From positions 242,552 through 306,551 of the forward strand of contig JAEXHI010000021.1 in NCBI GenBank assembly GCA_023450085.1: DNA of 64,000 bases, read 5' to 3'. Position numbers and translations under genes: made by a program. Shown piece by piece: positions 50,405 to 59,658 of this stretch. Position 1 is the stretch's first letter, and each line of letters opens with the position of its first letter. The notes under the pieces were generated by a model. It searched no databases and was not told the origin of the DNA. It was given only the letters and a program-made list of their open reading frames with translations. Source of the DNA: Bacteroidota bacterium. Its GTDB lineage: Bacteria; Bacteroidota; Bacteroidia; Sphingobacteriales; Sphingobacteriaceae.

Positions 50405-51856
50405 CTATTGGTTATAACCTGGATTTGGGGTGAGGTTCACATTAGATCTGATGGCTTCTGTGGGGATTGGAAACAGTTGAGCGGTAGATTTCCAAGCCGT
50501 TTTGGTTAAAGGCAATACATCATCGGCACGGGTTTTTCCAGCAGCGCCTGTAGTGCTTGGCCAACGTTTAAGGTCAAACCAACGGTGTCCCCATTCACAA
50601 AACAGCTCTACCCTACGCTCCTGCTCTACTCTGGCCATGCCTGTGGCAATGCTACTGGGGCTGGTGATATCGGTAAGGCCCGCTCTGCGTCTGATCACGT
50701 TCAGGTCGTCTCTGCCCAAGTCATATTTCTGTTGTTGGATTCGGGCTTCGGCACGAATTAAAAAGGCTTCAGAAAAGCGCAGCACCATCGAATACTCGGT
50801 AGCTGGCGAGCCTACGGTACCTACCCTCACTTTATATTTGTAAGGATAGTACAAAATATTGGTTGGTGTAGCGGGTGCGGCATAGGTATTGATCCAATAA
50901 CTCAACCTTCTGTCGCCGGTTTCAAAAGCAGAGATAATGCCATAGGTATCTTTGGTCATGCGGTACAATGGAGAGCTTACGGGTACAATGGTATTGCCCT
51001 CCCAGGTGTTACGGCCCAAAGCGGTATTTACCACCTGCAATTGCCAAATGGTTTCGTTGCTGTTCTTTAAAAAAGCTTTGGAAAGGTGTGCGGCATTGGC
51101 AGGATCAGGATTATCCAACAAGCTGTAGCCCGTAGTGGCTATCACATTGCCCGCTTCGGTTTCGGCCAAGGCATTTTGTCCCGTGTACAGGTAAGCTCTG
51201 GCCAACATTAAAGTGGCTGCCGCTTTGTTAGGTCGGGTACGTTCGCCATTACCTGCATAGGTATTCACCAAAAGGTCTTTAGCCAGTTTCAGATCATTAA
51301 TTACTGAAGCATATACTTCTGCTTTTGGGGTTCTAGGCAAATCAGAGTTCTTTTTTACATCTGTCCCTAAAATCAAAGGCACATCGCCAAATAAATTCAC
51401 CAAGTAGAAATGACAAAAAGCCCTTACAAAATAAGCTTCGCCCATTACTTGGTTTTTCACTGCTGGCGATAATTGCGTGGATTTGCCCGCCCCATCAATA
51501 ATTACGTTTGCACGATAGATGTAATTGTAAGGCTGCGCCCAAAAGGTAGCCACGTAAGGATTGCCGGGTTGGATGGCATTGTTTTTAAACTCATCAAAAT
51601 TGGCAAAGGTAGCGGCATACACAAAGTCATCGGCACTCATAGAGCCCAGGAAAGTAGTCAATACATTCCCAAATTGATAGTTTACAGCATTCATATCCGA
51701 ATAAATACCTACTACTGCCGCCGTGGCCGTAGCGTCGCTGGTAAATACCACATTGGCCGCCAATTCATCTTTAGGATCGCCTACCTCTACAAACTTCCTG
51801 CAAGCAGAGAGGTTCAATAACAAGGCGATGGTTGATATATAATAAACGAATTTCAT
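50405..51856 (-). CDS. SusD/RagB-family outer-membrane lipoprotein
   Basis: A 483-residue lipoprotein, lipobox LNLSACRKF. The sequence GYVVGIY-like ATAAVVGIYSDMNAV, GEAYFVRAFCHFYLVNLFGDVPLIL, LMLARAYLYTGQ and the C-terminal RRVELFCEWGHRWFDLKRW with FPIPTEAIRSN are standard SusD features. It is the surface lid of the adjacent SusC transporter. The ligand cannot be read: no glycoside hydrolase is in the operon, which instead ends in a thioredoxin protein, so peptides or another nutrient are as likely as glycans. Starts 17 bp after susC. Confidence 0.94.
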   Translation of the reverse strand: MKFVYYISTIALLLNLSACRKFVEVGDPKDELAANVVFTSDATATAAVVGIYSDMNAVNYQFGNVLTTFLGSMSADDFVYAATFANFDEFKNNAIQPGNPYVATFWAQPYNYIYRANVIIDGAGKSTQLSPAVKNQVMGEAYFVRAFCHFYLVNLFGDVPLILGTDVKKNSDLPRTPKAEVYASVINDLKLAKDLLVNTYAGNGERTRPNKAAATLMLARAYLYTGQNALAETEAGNVIATTGYSLLDNPDPANAAHLSKAFLKNSNETIWQLQVVNTALGRNTWEGNTIVPVSSPLYRMTKDTYGIISAFETGDRRLSYWINTYAAPATPTNILYYPYKYKVRVGTVGSPATEYSMVLRFSEAFLIRAEARIQQQKYDLGRDDLNVIRRRAGLTDITSPSSIATGMARVEQERRVELFCEWGHRWFDLKRWPSTTGAAGKTRADDVLPLTKTAWKSTAQLFPIPTEAIRSNVNLTPNPGYNQ

Positions 51857-51873
51857 GTTCTTAATTTTAAATG

Positions 51874-54800
51874 TTAAAATGATACTTGTACCCCAGCGGT
51901 AACGGTACGTAAGGGTGGCAAGGCATAGCCCTTGGTTTCTGGATCAAAACCATCATAATGGGTAATGGTAAACAGATTTTGTCCCTGCAGGTAAACGGAA
52001 AGGTTACTGATGAAGGATTTATTGAGCAGTTTACCAAAATTGTATCTCAGGGAAACATTTTTTAATCTGATGAAAGAAGCATCTACCCAGTTGGCGCTTG
52101 ATAAGCGATAATAGCTTTGGTAGGCATTGTAAATGGCCTGTCCTGAAGTAGCACTGGCACCTGGGATATCGGTAATGTCGCCTGGTTTTTGCCATCTTTT
52201 TAGGGCGCTTTCATCTTTGTTCATGCGCACACCGTTTGAGTAGCTCAGGTAACCGTAGTTAATGCCTGGCCCCTCTTGTTTTACAAATTGCAGAAAGAAA
52301 TCTAAGCTAAAGTTTTTGTAGGTAAAACTGTTTTGGATACCACCAAAAGCCTTAGGTGCGGTATAGCCCAACATCACTAAATCGGCAGGGTCGCTAATGG
52401 CATTATTGCCATTTACATCCCTAAATTGTGGCACCCCATTTTGTGGATTCACGCCAATGTACTCAAAGCCTCGCACAATGCTTAATGGCTGCCCTAGCTC
52501 ATACACGGTAGCGTAAGATGAAGCTTCGAAATTAGGGTATTTGAGCAATTTGTTTTTAGAGAAAGTGAGGTTAAAAGAGGTATTCCAAGTAAAGCTTGGA
52601 GTTTTGATGTTCTTAGAAGTGAACTCAAACTCGATCCCTTGGTTTTGCACCAAAGCAGGCAGATTGGAGGTATAACCCGAAAAGCCCGATTGCGGCGAAA
52701 GACGGTAAGGGATTAATTGGTTGCTGGTTCTGTTTCTGTACACGTTGGTGGTTAACAAAAAGCGATCTTGCAAAAAGCCTAATTCTAAACCTAGTTCTGC
52801 TTTTTTAGTTTCTTCCCACTCAAATAAAGGATTGGCAAAACGGGTTGGGCTAATGGCTCCCGAGCCACCGTATGGGTAACTGGTGGCACTCCAACTGTCT
52901 AAATATTGATAGTTGCCAATTTGGTCGTTACCTACAATACCCCAGCTGGCACGTAATTTACCAAAGCTTAAAAATTTAAGGTTGTTGGCCACAAAACCTT
53001 CGTTGGTAAACAACCAAGCTGCTCCTATAGAGCCAAAGTTTCCAAACTGTTTATCAGGACCAAAACGGGAAGAACCATCTCTACGGAAAGTACCGTTAAG
53101 GATGTATTTACTATCGAAGTTATAGGTTAACCTACCGAAGATCGAATTGTAACGGTATTTGGCATAATCGTAAGTACGTGGGGTAACTACGGTAGCAGCA
53201 GTAATGTTTTCCAACATGCCATCGCTAATGTAACCACTACCATTTACCGATTGGCTTTCGGTAATACTGTGCTGCCAAGTGGCACCTGCCAAGGCGGTTA
53301 ATTTGCCTTTACCAAGGTTTAAATTATACTCGGCCTGTGGCTCAACAATGTACGAGTTTTGGTAACCATTGCCATAGTAGGCCAAGCTGCCCGTGTAGGT
53401 TTGGGGGTTAAAGCTCAGCTTTGGATAGGTTTGTATTTGGTTGGTGTTGTAGCGGTTAAAACCTCCGGTTACCCTTAAGGTTAAATTATCTAACACCTTG
53501 TAGCTCAGGTTAAGGTCGGCCAAAATGTTTTGCGACTTAAATTTATTGGTACGGTGCAAATAGGCCATTGGATTTTGGTCGTTGCCATACCAGTAGTAAG
53601 AACCATCTGGATTATAGATGGGATAGTTAGGGGCGATGTTAAAGAAGCTCGTTAAATCAGTTGGCAGGGTGTTATTCTCGTCGGTAAGGTATTTTACGGA
53701 AGTGATCAACTTTAATTTTTGATCAGCCGAATTATGGTTGAGAGCCAGGTTTAAAGCACCTTTGGTATAGCCCAAATCATTAGGCAAAACAGTTTTCTCG
53801 TTTCTGAACGTTCCACCGATTAAAAAGCTGGTTTGCTCGGTACCACCTCTTACCGAAGTACTGATTTCAGTTAAGGGTGCGGAATTGCCAATCAGTTTAT
53901 CCAACCATTTTTGGTCAAGGTTTTGGTCCCATACCAATAAATCAGGTGCGTTGGAAGTGGTTGGGGCAACATTATCGTTTACAAATGCCTCTTTACGTAA
54001 TTGCAGGTAATCGGCAGTGCTCAGCATTTTTACCGGATTATTGGTTTTAGATACGCCTGTGTAAGCATTTACGCTGAATTGTACTTTACCCGCTTTTCCT
54101 TTTTTTGTGGTGATGAGGATGACCCCATTGGCTGCTCTTGAACCGTAAATAGCGGTTGCATCGGCATCTTTTAAAATATCAATTTGCTCAATATCGGCAG
54201 GGTTAATAGCGCTTAAAGGACTTTGGTTACCATTGGCACCAGTATATTGGCTTAGGGAGGTAGAAATAAAAGGCACCCCATCTATAATGTACAAAGGATC
54301 TAATCCTGCACCAATAGAGTTTTCGCCACGTAGCCTTACTTTGTAGCCTGAACCTGGATAACCCGTTACGGCCGAAATATCTAAACCGGCTACCTGACCT
54401 TGCAAAGCGGCTAAGGGATCATTTACCGGACGCAGGGCAATATCTTTGGCACTAATGGTACTTACCGAACCTGTATTGGCTCTTTTGGTGGTAGTGCCAT
54501 AACCTACCACCACCACGGCATCCAAGGTACCTACATCTGGTTTTAAGGAAATGTTCAGTTCGGTTTTGCCAGCACGTTGCTCCACAGGGGTATAACCAAT
54601 AAAACTGAATACCAAAATATCATTCAGTTCGGCATTAATGGTATAGCGGCCGTTCTCATTGGTGACTACCCCATTATTGGTTCCTTTAATTTTTACCGAA
54701 GCGCCTGGGATAGGCTGTCCATTTTCGTCGGTTACCCTGCCGCTAATTTGTTGTTGTTGCTGCGCAGGTTGGTTCAGGCTTTTGGCTTCCTGAATAAGGA

Positions 54801-55098
54801 TATTATTGTTTACCTGTCTGTAAGTCAAGCCCGTACCTGCTAATAGTTCGTCTAAAGTTTGGGCTACGGTACGGTTGGTTTCGCTAAGGTTCAGGTTTTT
54901 AATATTGGCTATTTCTGCTTTGCGGTAGGCAAACCTAAATTCTGTTTGTCGTTCTATTTTACTGAGTGCGGTTTGCAGGCTGGCATTGTTAAGGCCTACC
55001 ACAATCACATCAGAAAGGCGTTGCCCGTACACCCACGATGCTTTTAGGGAAGTAATAGTGAGCAGCGCAGTGATTAATATTAAGGTATTTACCTTCAT
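51874..55098 (-). CDS. SusC/RagA-family TonB-linked transporter with STN signalling domain
   Basis: The frame is open from 55179, but the likely start is the ATG at 55098, which gives MKVNTLILITALLT as signal peptide; the first 27 codons have no signal character. From that start the protein is 1074 residues. An STN domain (~25-90) reads NASLQTALSKIERQTEFRFAYR and VAQTLDELLAGTGL, so it can signal to FecR. A carboxypeptidase-regulatory-like domain follows (GRVTDENGQPIPGASVKI), then the plug (AVVVVGYGTTTKRANTGSV, IIDGVPF, ATAIYGSRAANGVILITTKKG) and the barrel. With FecR and the ECF sigma factor upstream it forms a substrate-sensing transport system. Confidence 0.94.
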   Translation of the reverse strand: MKVNTLILITALLTITSLKASWVYGQRLSDVIVVGLNNASLQTALSKIERQTEFRFAYRKAEIANIKNLNLSETNRTVAQTLDELLAGTGLTYRQVNNNILIQEAKSLNQPAQQQQQISGRVTDENGQPIPGASVKIKGTNNGVVTNENGRYTINAELNDILVFSFIGYTPVEQRAGKTELNISLKPDVGTLDAVVVVGYGTTTKRANTGSVSTISAKDIALRPVNDPLAALQGQVAGLDISAVTGYPGSGYKVRLRGENSIGAGLDPLYIIDGVPFISTSLSQYTGANGNQSPLSAINPADIEQIDILKDADATAIYGSRAANGVILITTKKGKAGKVQFSVNAYTGVSKTNNPVKMLSTADYLQLRKEAFVNDNVAPTTSNAPDLLVWDQNLDQKWLDKLIGNSAPLTEISTSVRGGTEQTSFLIGGTFRNEKTVLPNDLGYTKGALNLALNHNSADQKLKLITSVKYLTDENNTLPTDLTSFFNIAPNYPIYNPDGSYYWYGNDQNPMAYLHRTNKFKSQNILADLNLSYKVLDNLTLRVTGGFNRYNTNQIQTYPKLSFNPQTYTGSLAYYGNGYQNSYIVEPQAEYNLNLGKGKLTALAGATWQHSITESQSVNGSGYISDGMLENITAATVVTPRTYDYAKYRYNSIFGRLTYNFDSKYILNGTFRRDGSSRFGPDKQFGNFGSIGAAWLFTNEGFVANNLKFLSFGKLRASWGIVGNDQIGNYQYLDSWSATSYPYGGSGAISPTRFANPLFEWEETKKAELGLELGFLQDRFLLTTNVYRNRTSNQLIPYRLSPQSGFSGYTSNLPALVQNQGIEFEFTSKNIKTPSFTWNTSFNLTFSKNKLLKYPNFEASSYATVYELGQPLSIVRGFEYIGVNPQNGVPQFRDVNGNNAISDPADLVMLGYTAPKAFGGIQNSFTYKNFSLDFFLQFVKQEGPGINYGYLSYSNGVRMNKDESALKRWQKPGDITDIPGASATSGQAIYNAYQSYYRLSSANWVDASFIRLKNVSLRYNFGKLLNKSFISNLSVYLQGQNLFTITHYDGFDPETKGYALPPLRTVTAGVQVSF

Positions 55099-55225
55099 AA
55101 GAAAGACTAGTTTTTTAGTTAATATAGGAGTACAGCGCTCCCGTACGCGGTTTGCAAATGGCGTAGAATTATAATACATTGCGTTGGTTTTAGTAGTTAG
55201 AAAAAATTGATTAAGACCGTTTGAT

Positions 55226-55257
55226 AAGTCCTGGTGGCCGCCAGGGCTTATTTTTTT
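55226..55257 (+). terminator. Intrinsic-terminator-like hairpin between fecR and susC, plus-strand orientation
   Basis: AAGTCCTGG pairs with CCAGGGCTT (one G-T pair), loop TGGCCG, followed by A and seven T. The T-tract is on the strand opposite to the operon, so it would best stop antisense transcription; for the operon itself it may act as an RNA structure limiting readthrough. Confidence 0.65.
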
Positions 55258-55323
55258 ATCTTTCTTTTGTTGTTTTTAGGGTGGCGAGTGTAGGTATTTC
55301 ATTTGCTGGTTTAGGTTAAATAA

Positions 55324-56328
55324 TTAGTTGCAGCCCGCTCCGCTAAGCGTGAGGGTTTGTTGGGCATTAACGGTTAGTTTGGTATTGGTAATGTCGCCGA
55401 TTACTTTAAGTATCTGCGTAAGTTCGTTGCGTTCTAAAAAGGCTGCCGTAAATTTGCACTGGCTCAATGCTGGATTGTCGAAATGTACCTTTAACTGGTA
55501 GCGCTTGGCCAACATGTTGGCTGCTTCTTCTAAAGTCACATCATCCATAATCAGGTCGTCTGCTTTCCAAGCCGTAGCTACTTTGGTATCTACGTGGTCT
55601 TGTTTAAGCAATGGAGCGGTATCATTGGCTTTCCATGATAATTGTTGGTTTTGGGTAAGCAAGCCTAAGGTTTGCCCCTCTTTTTGCACTTTTACCTTAC
55701 CACGGGTTACGGTAACGGTAATCTGCGACTGATCAGCCGAGGACTTGATGTTAAAGGCAGTACCCAATACGGTTACGGTAAGCTTTCCGGTACTGATCAC
55801 AAACGGTTGTGCTTCTTCATGCTTTACATCAAAATAAGCTTCACCTACCAAGGTTACTTTTCTTTCTTTTAAGCCCTCAAAACTATCTGGATAATCGATG
55901 CTACTGTTGCTGTTCAGTTGTACCGAGGTACCATCAGGCAGTTTTACCCATCGTTTACCTGTTTTGGCAAGGGGTTGATTTGCTACCTTGTTAATGGCGA
56001 TTTCTTGTGTTTGTGGAGATGGCTTGTTGGAGCGTTGCCACCATAGGCCCACACTGGCTAGCACTAAAATGGCAGCAGCACTGTAGGCCCACCAGCGCTT
56101 GTTTGAGGTTGGCTTTAAATGGCCACGAATGCCCTGATAGAGGTTAGCTTTGTGGGCCTCGCTCAGGTTGCTTTCGAAATGGTTTTCCTGCTCGGCAAGT
56201 TCCATAGCTGCCAGCCACTCACTATCGTGATGGCCTTCCTTAATCAAACTGATCACCTGCTCAATTTCCGCTTTGCTACACTGATTAAGTATATATTTTA
56301 CGAAGAGTTGTGTAATGGTGTTGTTCAC
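55324..56328 (-). CDS. FecR-family anti-sigma factor
   Basis: A 334-residue inner-membrane protein. The cytoplasmic N-terminal region (~1-75) binds sigma. A single membrane helix at about residues 80-97 (WAYSAAAILVLASVGLWW) is followed by the periplasmic FecR domain with GKRWVKLPDGTSVQLNSNSSIDYPDSF and GEAYFDVKHEEAQPFVI, and a C-terminal DUF4974-type domain (LEEAANMLAKRYQLKVHFDNPAL) that contacts the STN domain of SusC. It lies 57 bp downstream of the sigma gene and upstream of susC. Confidence 0.94.
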   Translation of the reverse strand: MNNTITQLFVKYILNQCSKAEIEQVISLIKEGHHDSEWLAAMELAEQENHFESNLSEAHKANLYQGIRGHLKPTSNKRWWAYSAAAILVLASVGLWWQRSNKPSPQTQEIAINKVANQPLAKTGKRWVKLPDGTSVQLNSNSSIDYPDSFEGLKERKVTLVGEAYFDVKHEEAQPFVISTGKLTVTVLGTAFNIKSSADQSQITVTVTRGKVKVQKEGQTLGLLTQNQQLSWKANDTAPLLKQDHVDTKVATAWKADDLIMDDVTLEEAANMLAKRYQLKVHFDNPALSQCKFTAAFLERNELTQILKVIGDITNTKLTVNAQQTLTLSGAGCN

Positions 56329-56385
56329 TGTGTTGGAGGTTATTTAAAGTAATACACTTTAAGTGCCTCTTACATTGACAACGTT

Positions 56386-56970
56386 TTAAGAAAAAAATAA
56401 AAAAAAGCTGAACAGCAGGGCGCCACTTTTGGCCAAGTACTCCTTAATGTGCTTTAAAGCCCTCACCATCTGGGTGTTTACAGTGCTGTACTTAATTCCC
56501 AATTTATTAGCGGTTTGTTGGTACGAGTGTCCTTCTTGATGGCACAGGTCGTAAATGATGCGTCGTTTTTCGGGCATTTGCGACACAGCAAGCTGTATAA
56601 TGGCTGCTGTTTGTTTCTCGGCCACCAGCGCTTCGGTATTTTGGCTAAGGTCAATGGCCGATTGGGTAATTTCGTCGGTTAAGCCTTGCTCCTTGGCTAG
56701 CCTTCTCAGCGCATTCAAGGACTTGTTTCGGGCAATGGCAAACAAATAAGGTTTGAGAGGTTTGGTTGTATCGAGCAAATCAGCAGCGGTCCAAAGTTTA
56801 ATGAACACCTCCTGCACTACATCGTCTGTTAAGGGTACCGATTTGAGAATACTGAGCACATAAGCGTGCACTTGATTGACATGCGATTCGTACAATACGG
56901 CAAAAGCCGACTGGTCTTTAGCTTTCAGTCGGGCAATAAGCTCTGGTAATTGTTGGTGGACGAAACGCAT
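56386..56970 (-). CDS. ECF-type RNA polymerase sigma factor
   Basis: A 194-residue sigma-70 factor of the FecI-like group of Bacteroidota. Region 2 is FAVLYESHVNQVHAYVLSIL, VVQEVFIKLW and KPYLFAIARNKSLNALRR. Region 4 is RRIIYDLCHQEGHSYQQTANKLGIKYSTVNTQMVRALKHIKEYL. It is expected to direct transcription of the SusCD operon once released by the FecR protein encoded next to it. A TAAATTTG box ends only 6 bp before the start codon, so the mRNA could be nearly leaderless, or the true start may be later. Confidence 0.94.
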   Translation of the reverse strand: MRFVHQQLPELIARLKAKDQSAFAVLYESHVNQVHAYVLSILKSVPLTDDVVQEVFIKLWTAADLLDTTKPLKPYLFAIARNKSLNALRRLAKEQGLTDEITQSAIDLSQNTEALVAEKQTAAIIQLAVSQMPEKRRIIYDLCHQEGHSYQQTANKLGIKYSTVNTQMVRALKHIKEYLAKSGALLFSFFLFFS

Positions 56971-57138
56971 ACTCTACAAATTTAGTAGATTATTCTTAAA
57001 ACAAGTTAATGTAGTCAATTTTAGTTAAAAATAGGTAGCATTTGGGTTTAGCTAGTAAATTTTGACAATTACTATGGGAAATATTGGGCTTTGTGCTGCT
57101 AGGTGCATCCCCCCTATCTCCCTCAAATTCCTGCCAAT

Positions 57139-57171
57139 AAAAAGCCCCTGCTATTCGCAAAGGCTCTTTTT
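57139..57171 (-). terminator. Terminator of tRNA-Cys
   Basis: On the minus strand AGCCTTTGC pairs with GCAGGGGCT (two G-T pairs), loop GAATA, followed by TTTTT, 10 bp after the tRNA 3' end. Confidence 0.8.
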
Positions 57172-57179
57172 GTTTGTTG

Positions 57180-57250
57180 ACGCCACGGGCGGATTCGAAC
57201 CGCCGTAAAAGGTTTTGCAGACCTGTACCTCTCCACTCGGCCACATGGCT
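57180..57250 (-). tRNA. tRNA-Cys (GCA)
   Basis: Read on the minus strand: acceptor arm AGCCATG, D-arm GCCGAGTGGAGAGGT, anticodon stem-loop AGGT-CTGCAAA-ACCT with anticodon GCA, T-arm GGCGG-TTCGAAT-CCGCC, and acceptor CGTGGCG. Position 73 is T, the discriminator base used by cysteinyl-tRNA synthetase. The CCA end is not encoded. Pair 1-72 is A with G, a mismatch; the other six acceptor pairs are good (one G-T). A TATCTTTG promoter box lies 26 bp upstream and a terminator follows. Confidence 0.92.
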
Positions 57251-57275
57251 ATAGCTTGATCACGTTGTGCTGATA

Positions 57276-57283
57276 CAAAGATA
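57276..57283 (-). promoter_or_regulatory. Candidate -7 box of tRNA-Cys
   Basis: TATCTTTG on the minus strand fits TAnnTTTG, 26 bp upstream of the mature tRNA 5' end. No clear -33 element is seen. Confidence 0.55.
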
Positions 57284-57905
57284 GAAATAAATACGACTAA
57301 TTTAGTAGTCTTTTTATTTTTTTATGGTTTAGGGGTTAGTAGACAGGAGTTAGGAACTAGGAACTAGTGGTTAGTGGTTAGTTAAATAGTTCATTGGTTC
57401 ACTTGTTCATTAGGAATTAGCGCATTCCATTCCTTTTTGCGCTCTCAGCATTGTCCGCTCCTTTTTGTCATTCTGAGTGCAACGAAGAATCTCTAAGCGA
57501 CTAGGATGGAGTGGTTAGTAGTTAGTGGTTAGTCAATACGTTAATTTTATAGGCAAAGTTTAAATATTTCTCTCCCGAAGGATCGGGACCAGCGCAGTCG
57601 TGATGACGTTGTAGGAACGGAAAGAATGGACAATAATCAATTACCAATAAACAGTTAAACGATTAAACGCTTGAGCAATGTTGGAGATCCTTCGCTCCCG
57701 AATAATCGGGACAGGTAGCGCTCTGGATGACAAACGGGGCTACCAAGATGACGATGTAGGAAAGGAATTCGTTAATTAACCAATTACTCCATTAGCTAAT
57801 TAACTAACCACTAGCCACTAACTACTAACTCCTAGAACAAAAACACCCCGCCCGTTGGGCACCCCTCTAAAAGAGGGGAATTTGAGAACTACTCATAGCT
57901 AAATA

Positions 57906-57989
57906 CTAACTACTAGTTCCTAGCCCCTATTTCCTAACTACTAACCACTAGTCACTAACCACTAGTCACTAACCACTAGCTACTAAAAA
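57906..57989. repeat. CTA-phased heptad array (12 units)
   Basis: CTA starts every 7 bp at 57906 through 57983 with no break; eleven of the twelve units have A or G as fourth base. It ends about 40 bp before the start of the peptidase gene. Confidence 0.88.
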
Positions 57990-58030
57990 CACTGTCACAT
58001 CCTATTTTTTTTGGTGTCTATTAAGCCGAT

Positions 58031-59359
58031 ATGAGATACACAACAATATTTTTCCTTTCCCTTTTATTTTCCTCTTCGTTTGCACAAACTACGAAAATTG
58101 GAACTAGCACTTCTAATGTCGCTTTCGATGGTTCAAAAGCACTAGCGTATACCTATGAGCTTAAAAAAGGAGGTGTTTATATTTTTACCGTTCGCCAAAA
58201 CAACATTGATGTAGAGCTGGCGCTGCTTGATCCTTCAGGTAAACAAGTGGCTTATATAGATGTGGCCGACGGAAATAACGGCTATGATAAAATTGACTTT
58301 AGTGCTCCAGCAGATGGTTTGTACAAACTGAACATACGTAGCGTAGAGAAAGAAAAAAAACCGAATGGAACGATTGAATTGAGCAGTAAGATGCTCAAGA
58401 AAAAGGATGTAGCGAACAGAAAAAGCATAGCGGAGTATCTGAAAGATGAAAATGCTAAAGAAATCTCGACCTTAGACCTCAAACATTTCTGGGAAGCTTA
58501 CGATCAGCTTGCATCTGCCAAAACGATGCAAGATAGCGTCGATATTATTCAATCCCTCTACTTGGATAGGGCTACTGATGGATTAAAGGAATTCCAGAAA
58601 GTAAGATATTTCTCGGCAGAGTTTTTTGTAGAGAGGATTGGTAAATACAAGAAATACTATCAAAGCGTAAGAAATAACACGATGCTTATTTTAGCGATGG
58701 ATGATCTTGGCTTGGTGATTACTGACTTTAAAAAACGGTATCCGGCTGCGCGTACTGCAAAAATATGCTTTGCCATTGGCCCAATGTCCACTGGGGGTAC
58801 CATTTATAATAATTATGTGCTAATAGGTCTTGAAATGATTGCGGGAAGCAAGGATTGTGATCTTTCTGAAATTACCAATGGGAACTTAAAGTCGGATTTT
58901 ATGTCTCGTAATGCGGCCGATATCACTGCCCACATTAAAGAAACAGTGGTTCACGAATATGTTCACACCCAACAGAAAAAAGTAGCTAATGAGGCTTGTA
59001 ATTGTCCGCTTCTGGAAAATATCATTAAAGAAGGTGTTGCCTCCTATATTTCTGAAAAACTACTCTTGCAGAAAAAAGAAAATGGTAATCGAGCTGATTT
59101 GTATGTAAAAGCGCATGAAAAGGAGCTTTGGCAAGAACTGAAAAGTGAACTATGTAACAGCAACTTTAGCAAATGGCTCTTTAATGCGGCTTCAAGCAAA
59201 GACCGCCCAGGGGATTTGGGATACAGAATAGGCTACTATATTGCCGAAGCTTACTATGAGAATTCTACTGATAAGGATCTAGCTTTTAAAGAAATGATTG
59301 AAATGGATCATCCGCTTTTGTTTTTGGAGAAGAGCAAGTATGATGTTAGGATGAGGTGA
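58031..59359 (+). CDS. Predicted secreted zinc peptidase-like protein (HExxH-type)
   Basis: A 442-residue protein with a signal peptide (cleavage near SSSFAQ). Residues about 20-125 look like a bacterial pre-peptidase/beta-sandwich domain (TYELKKGGVYIFTVRQNNIDVELALLDPSGKQV). The C-terminal ~200 residues contain KETVVHEYVHTQQKK, a zinc-binding HEYVH motif, followed 30-odd residues later by NIIKEGVASYISE, where the Glu could be the third ligand, as in GldB/DUF2268-type predicted proteases. The protein is probably periplasmic. It is a lone gene between two repeat regions. Activity is inferred from motifs only. Confidence 0.72.
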   Translation: MRYTTIFFLSLLFSSSFAQTTKIGTSTSNVAFDGSKALAYTYELKKGGVYIFTVRQNNIDVELALLDPSGKQVAYIDVADGNNGYDKIDFSAPADGLYKLNIRSVEKEKKPNGTIELSSKMLKKKDVANRKSIAEYLKDENAKEISTLDLKHFWEAYDQLASAKTMQDSVDIIQSLYLDRATDGLKEFQKVRYFSAEFFVERIGKYKKYYQSVRNNTMLILAMDDLGLVITDFKKRYPAARTAKICFAIGPMSTGGTIYNNYVLIGLEMIAGSKDCDLSEITNGNLKSDFMSRNAADITAHIKETVVHEYVHTQQKKVANEACNCPLLENIIKEGVASYISEKLLLQKKENGNRADLYVKAHEKELWQELKSELCNSNFSKWLFNAASSKDRPGDLGYRIGYYIAEAYYENSTDKDLAFKEMIEMDHPLLFLEKSKYDVRMR

Positions 59360-59658
59360 TTTGGTAATGAGATAATAGGCTGATTAGATAATTACGAATA
59401 TCGAAGGGTCAGGACAGGACTGTGCTCTGGATGACAAAGTTCAAAGATCTCTCCACTACGGTCGAGATGACGATTTAGGAACAGAAACAATGACAAATAA
59501 TCAATTACCAATAAACAATGAAACAGTTAAACGACTAAACAGTTGAACGACTAAACAGTTGAGCAATATTGGAGATTCTTCGTTACACTCAGAATGACAA
59601 ACTGGGTGCCCAAGATGACGTTGTAGGAACGGAATTCGCTAATTAACCAATTACTCCA
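59360..59658. repeat. Repeat-mosaic gap
   Basis: About 300 bp with GTAACGAAG/GAATGACAAAC-type modules (59395-59490 and 59570-59640), AATTACCAATAAACA-like AT-rich DNA and tandem AAACAGTTAAACGACTA units (59515-59560). No gene seen. Confidence 0.7.

Larger units (their letters stand above)
57251..58030. repeat. 780-bp repeat-mosaic region between tRNA-Cys and the peptidase gene
   Basis: No gene is seen. Contents: an inverted heptad array (57330-57381, TAG on the plus strand), a reverse-orientation GTCATTCTGAGTGCAACGAAGAATCT module (57468-57493), short heptads (57516-57532), CCCGAAGGATCGGG and CCCGAATAATCGGG modules (57576 and 57697 onward), heptads at 57804-57838, the GCCCGTTGGGC / CCCCTCTAAAAGAGGGG double hairpin (57850-57881), and heptads at 57906-57989. 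Confidence 0.8.

Noticed and set aside
50502..50843. 113-codon plus-strand ORF opposite susD
   Set aside because: Antisense shadow of a conserved SusD C-terminus.
56996..57244. 82-codon minus-strand ORF overlapping the tRNA-Cys
   Set aside because: It covers the tRNA and its terminator, so it is a chance frame.
57180..58030. tRNA-Cys as an integration site of a mobile element
   Set aside because: No integrase gene and no repeat of the tRNA 3' end was seen in the window; the neighbouring DNA is the same repeat mosaic found elsewhere.
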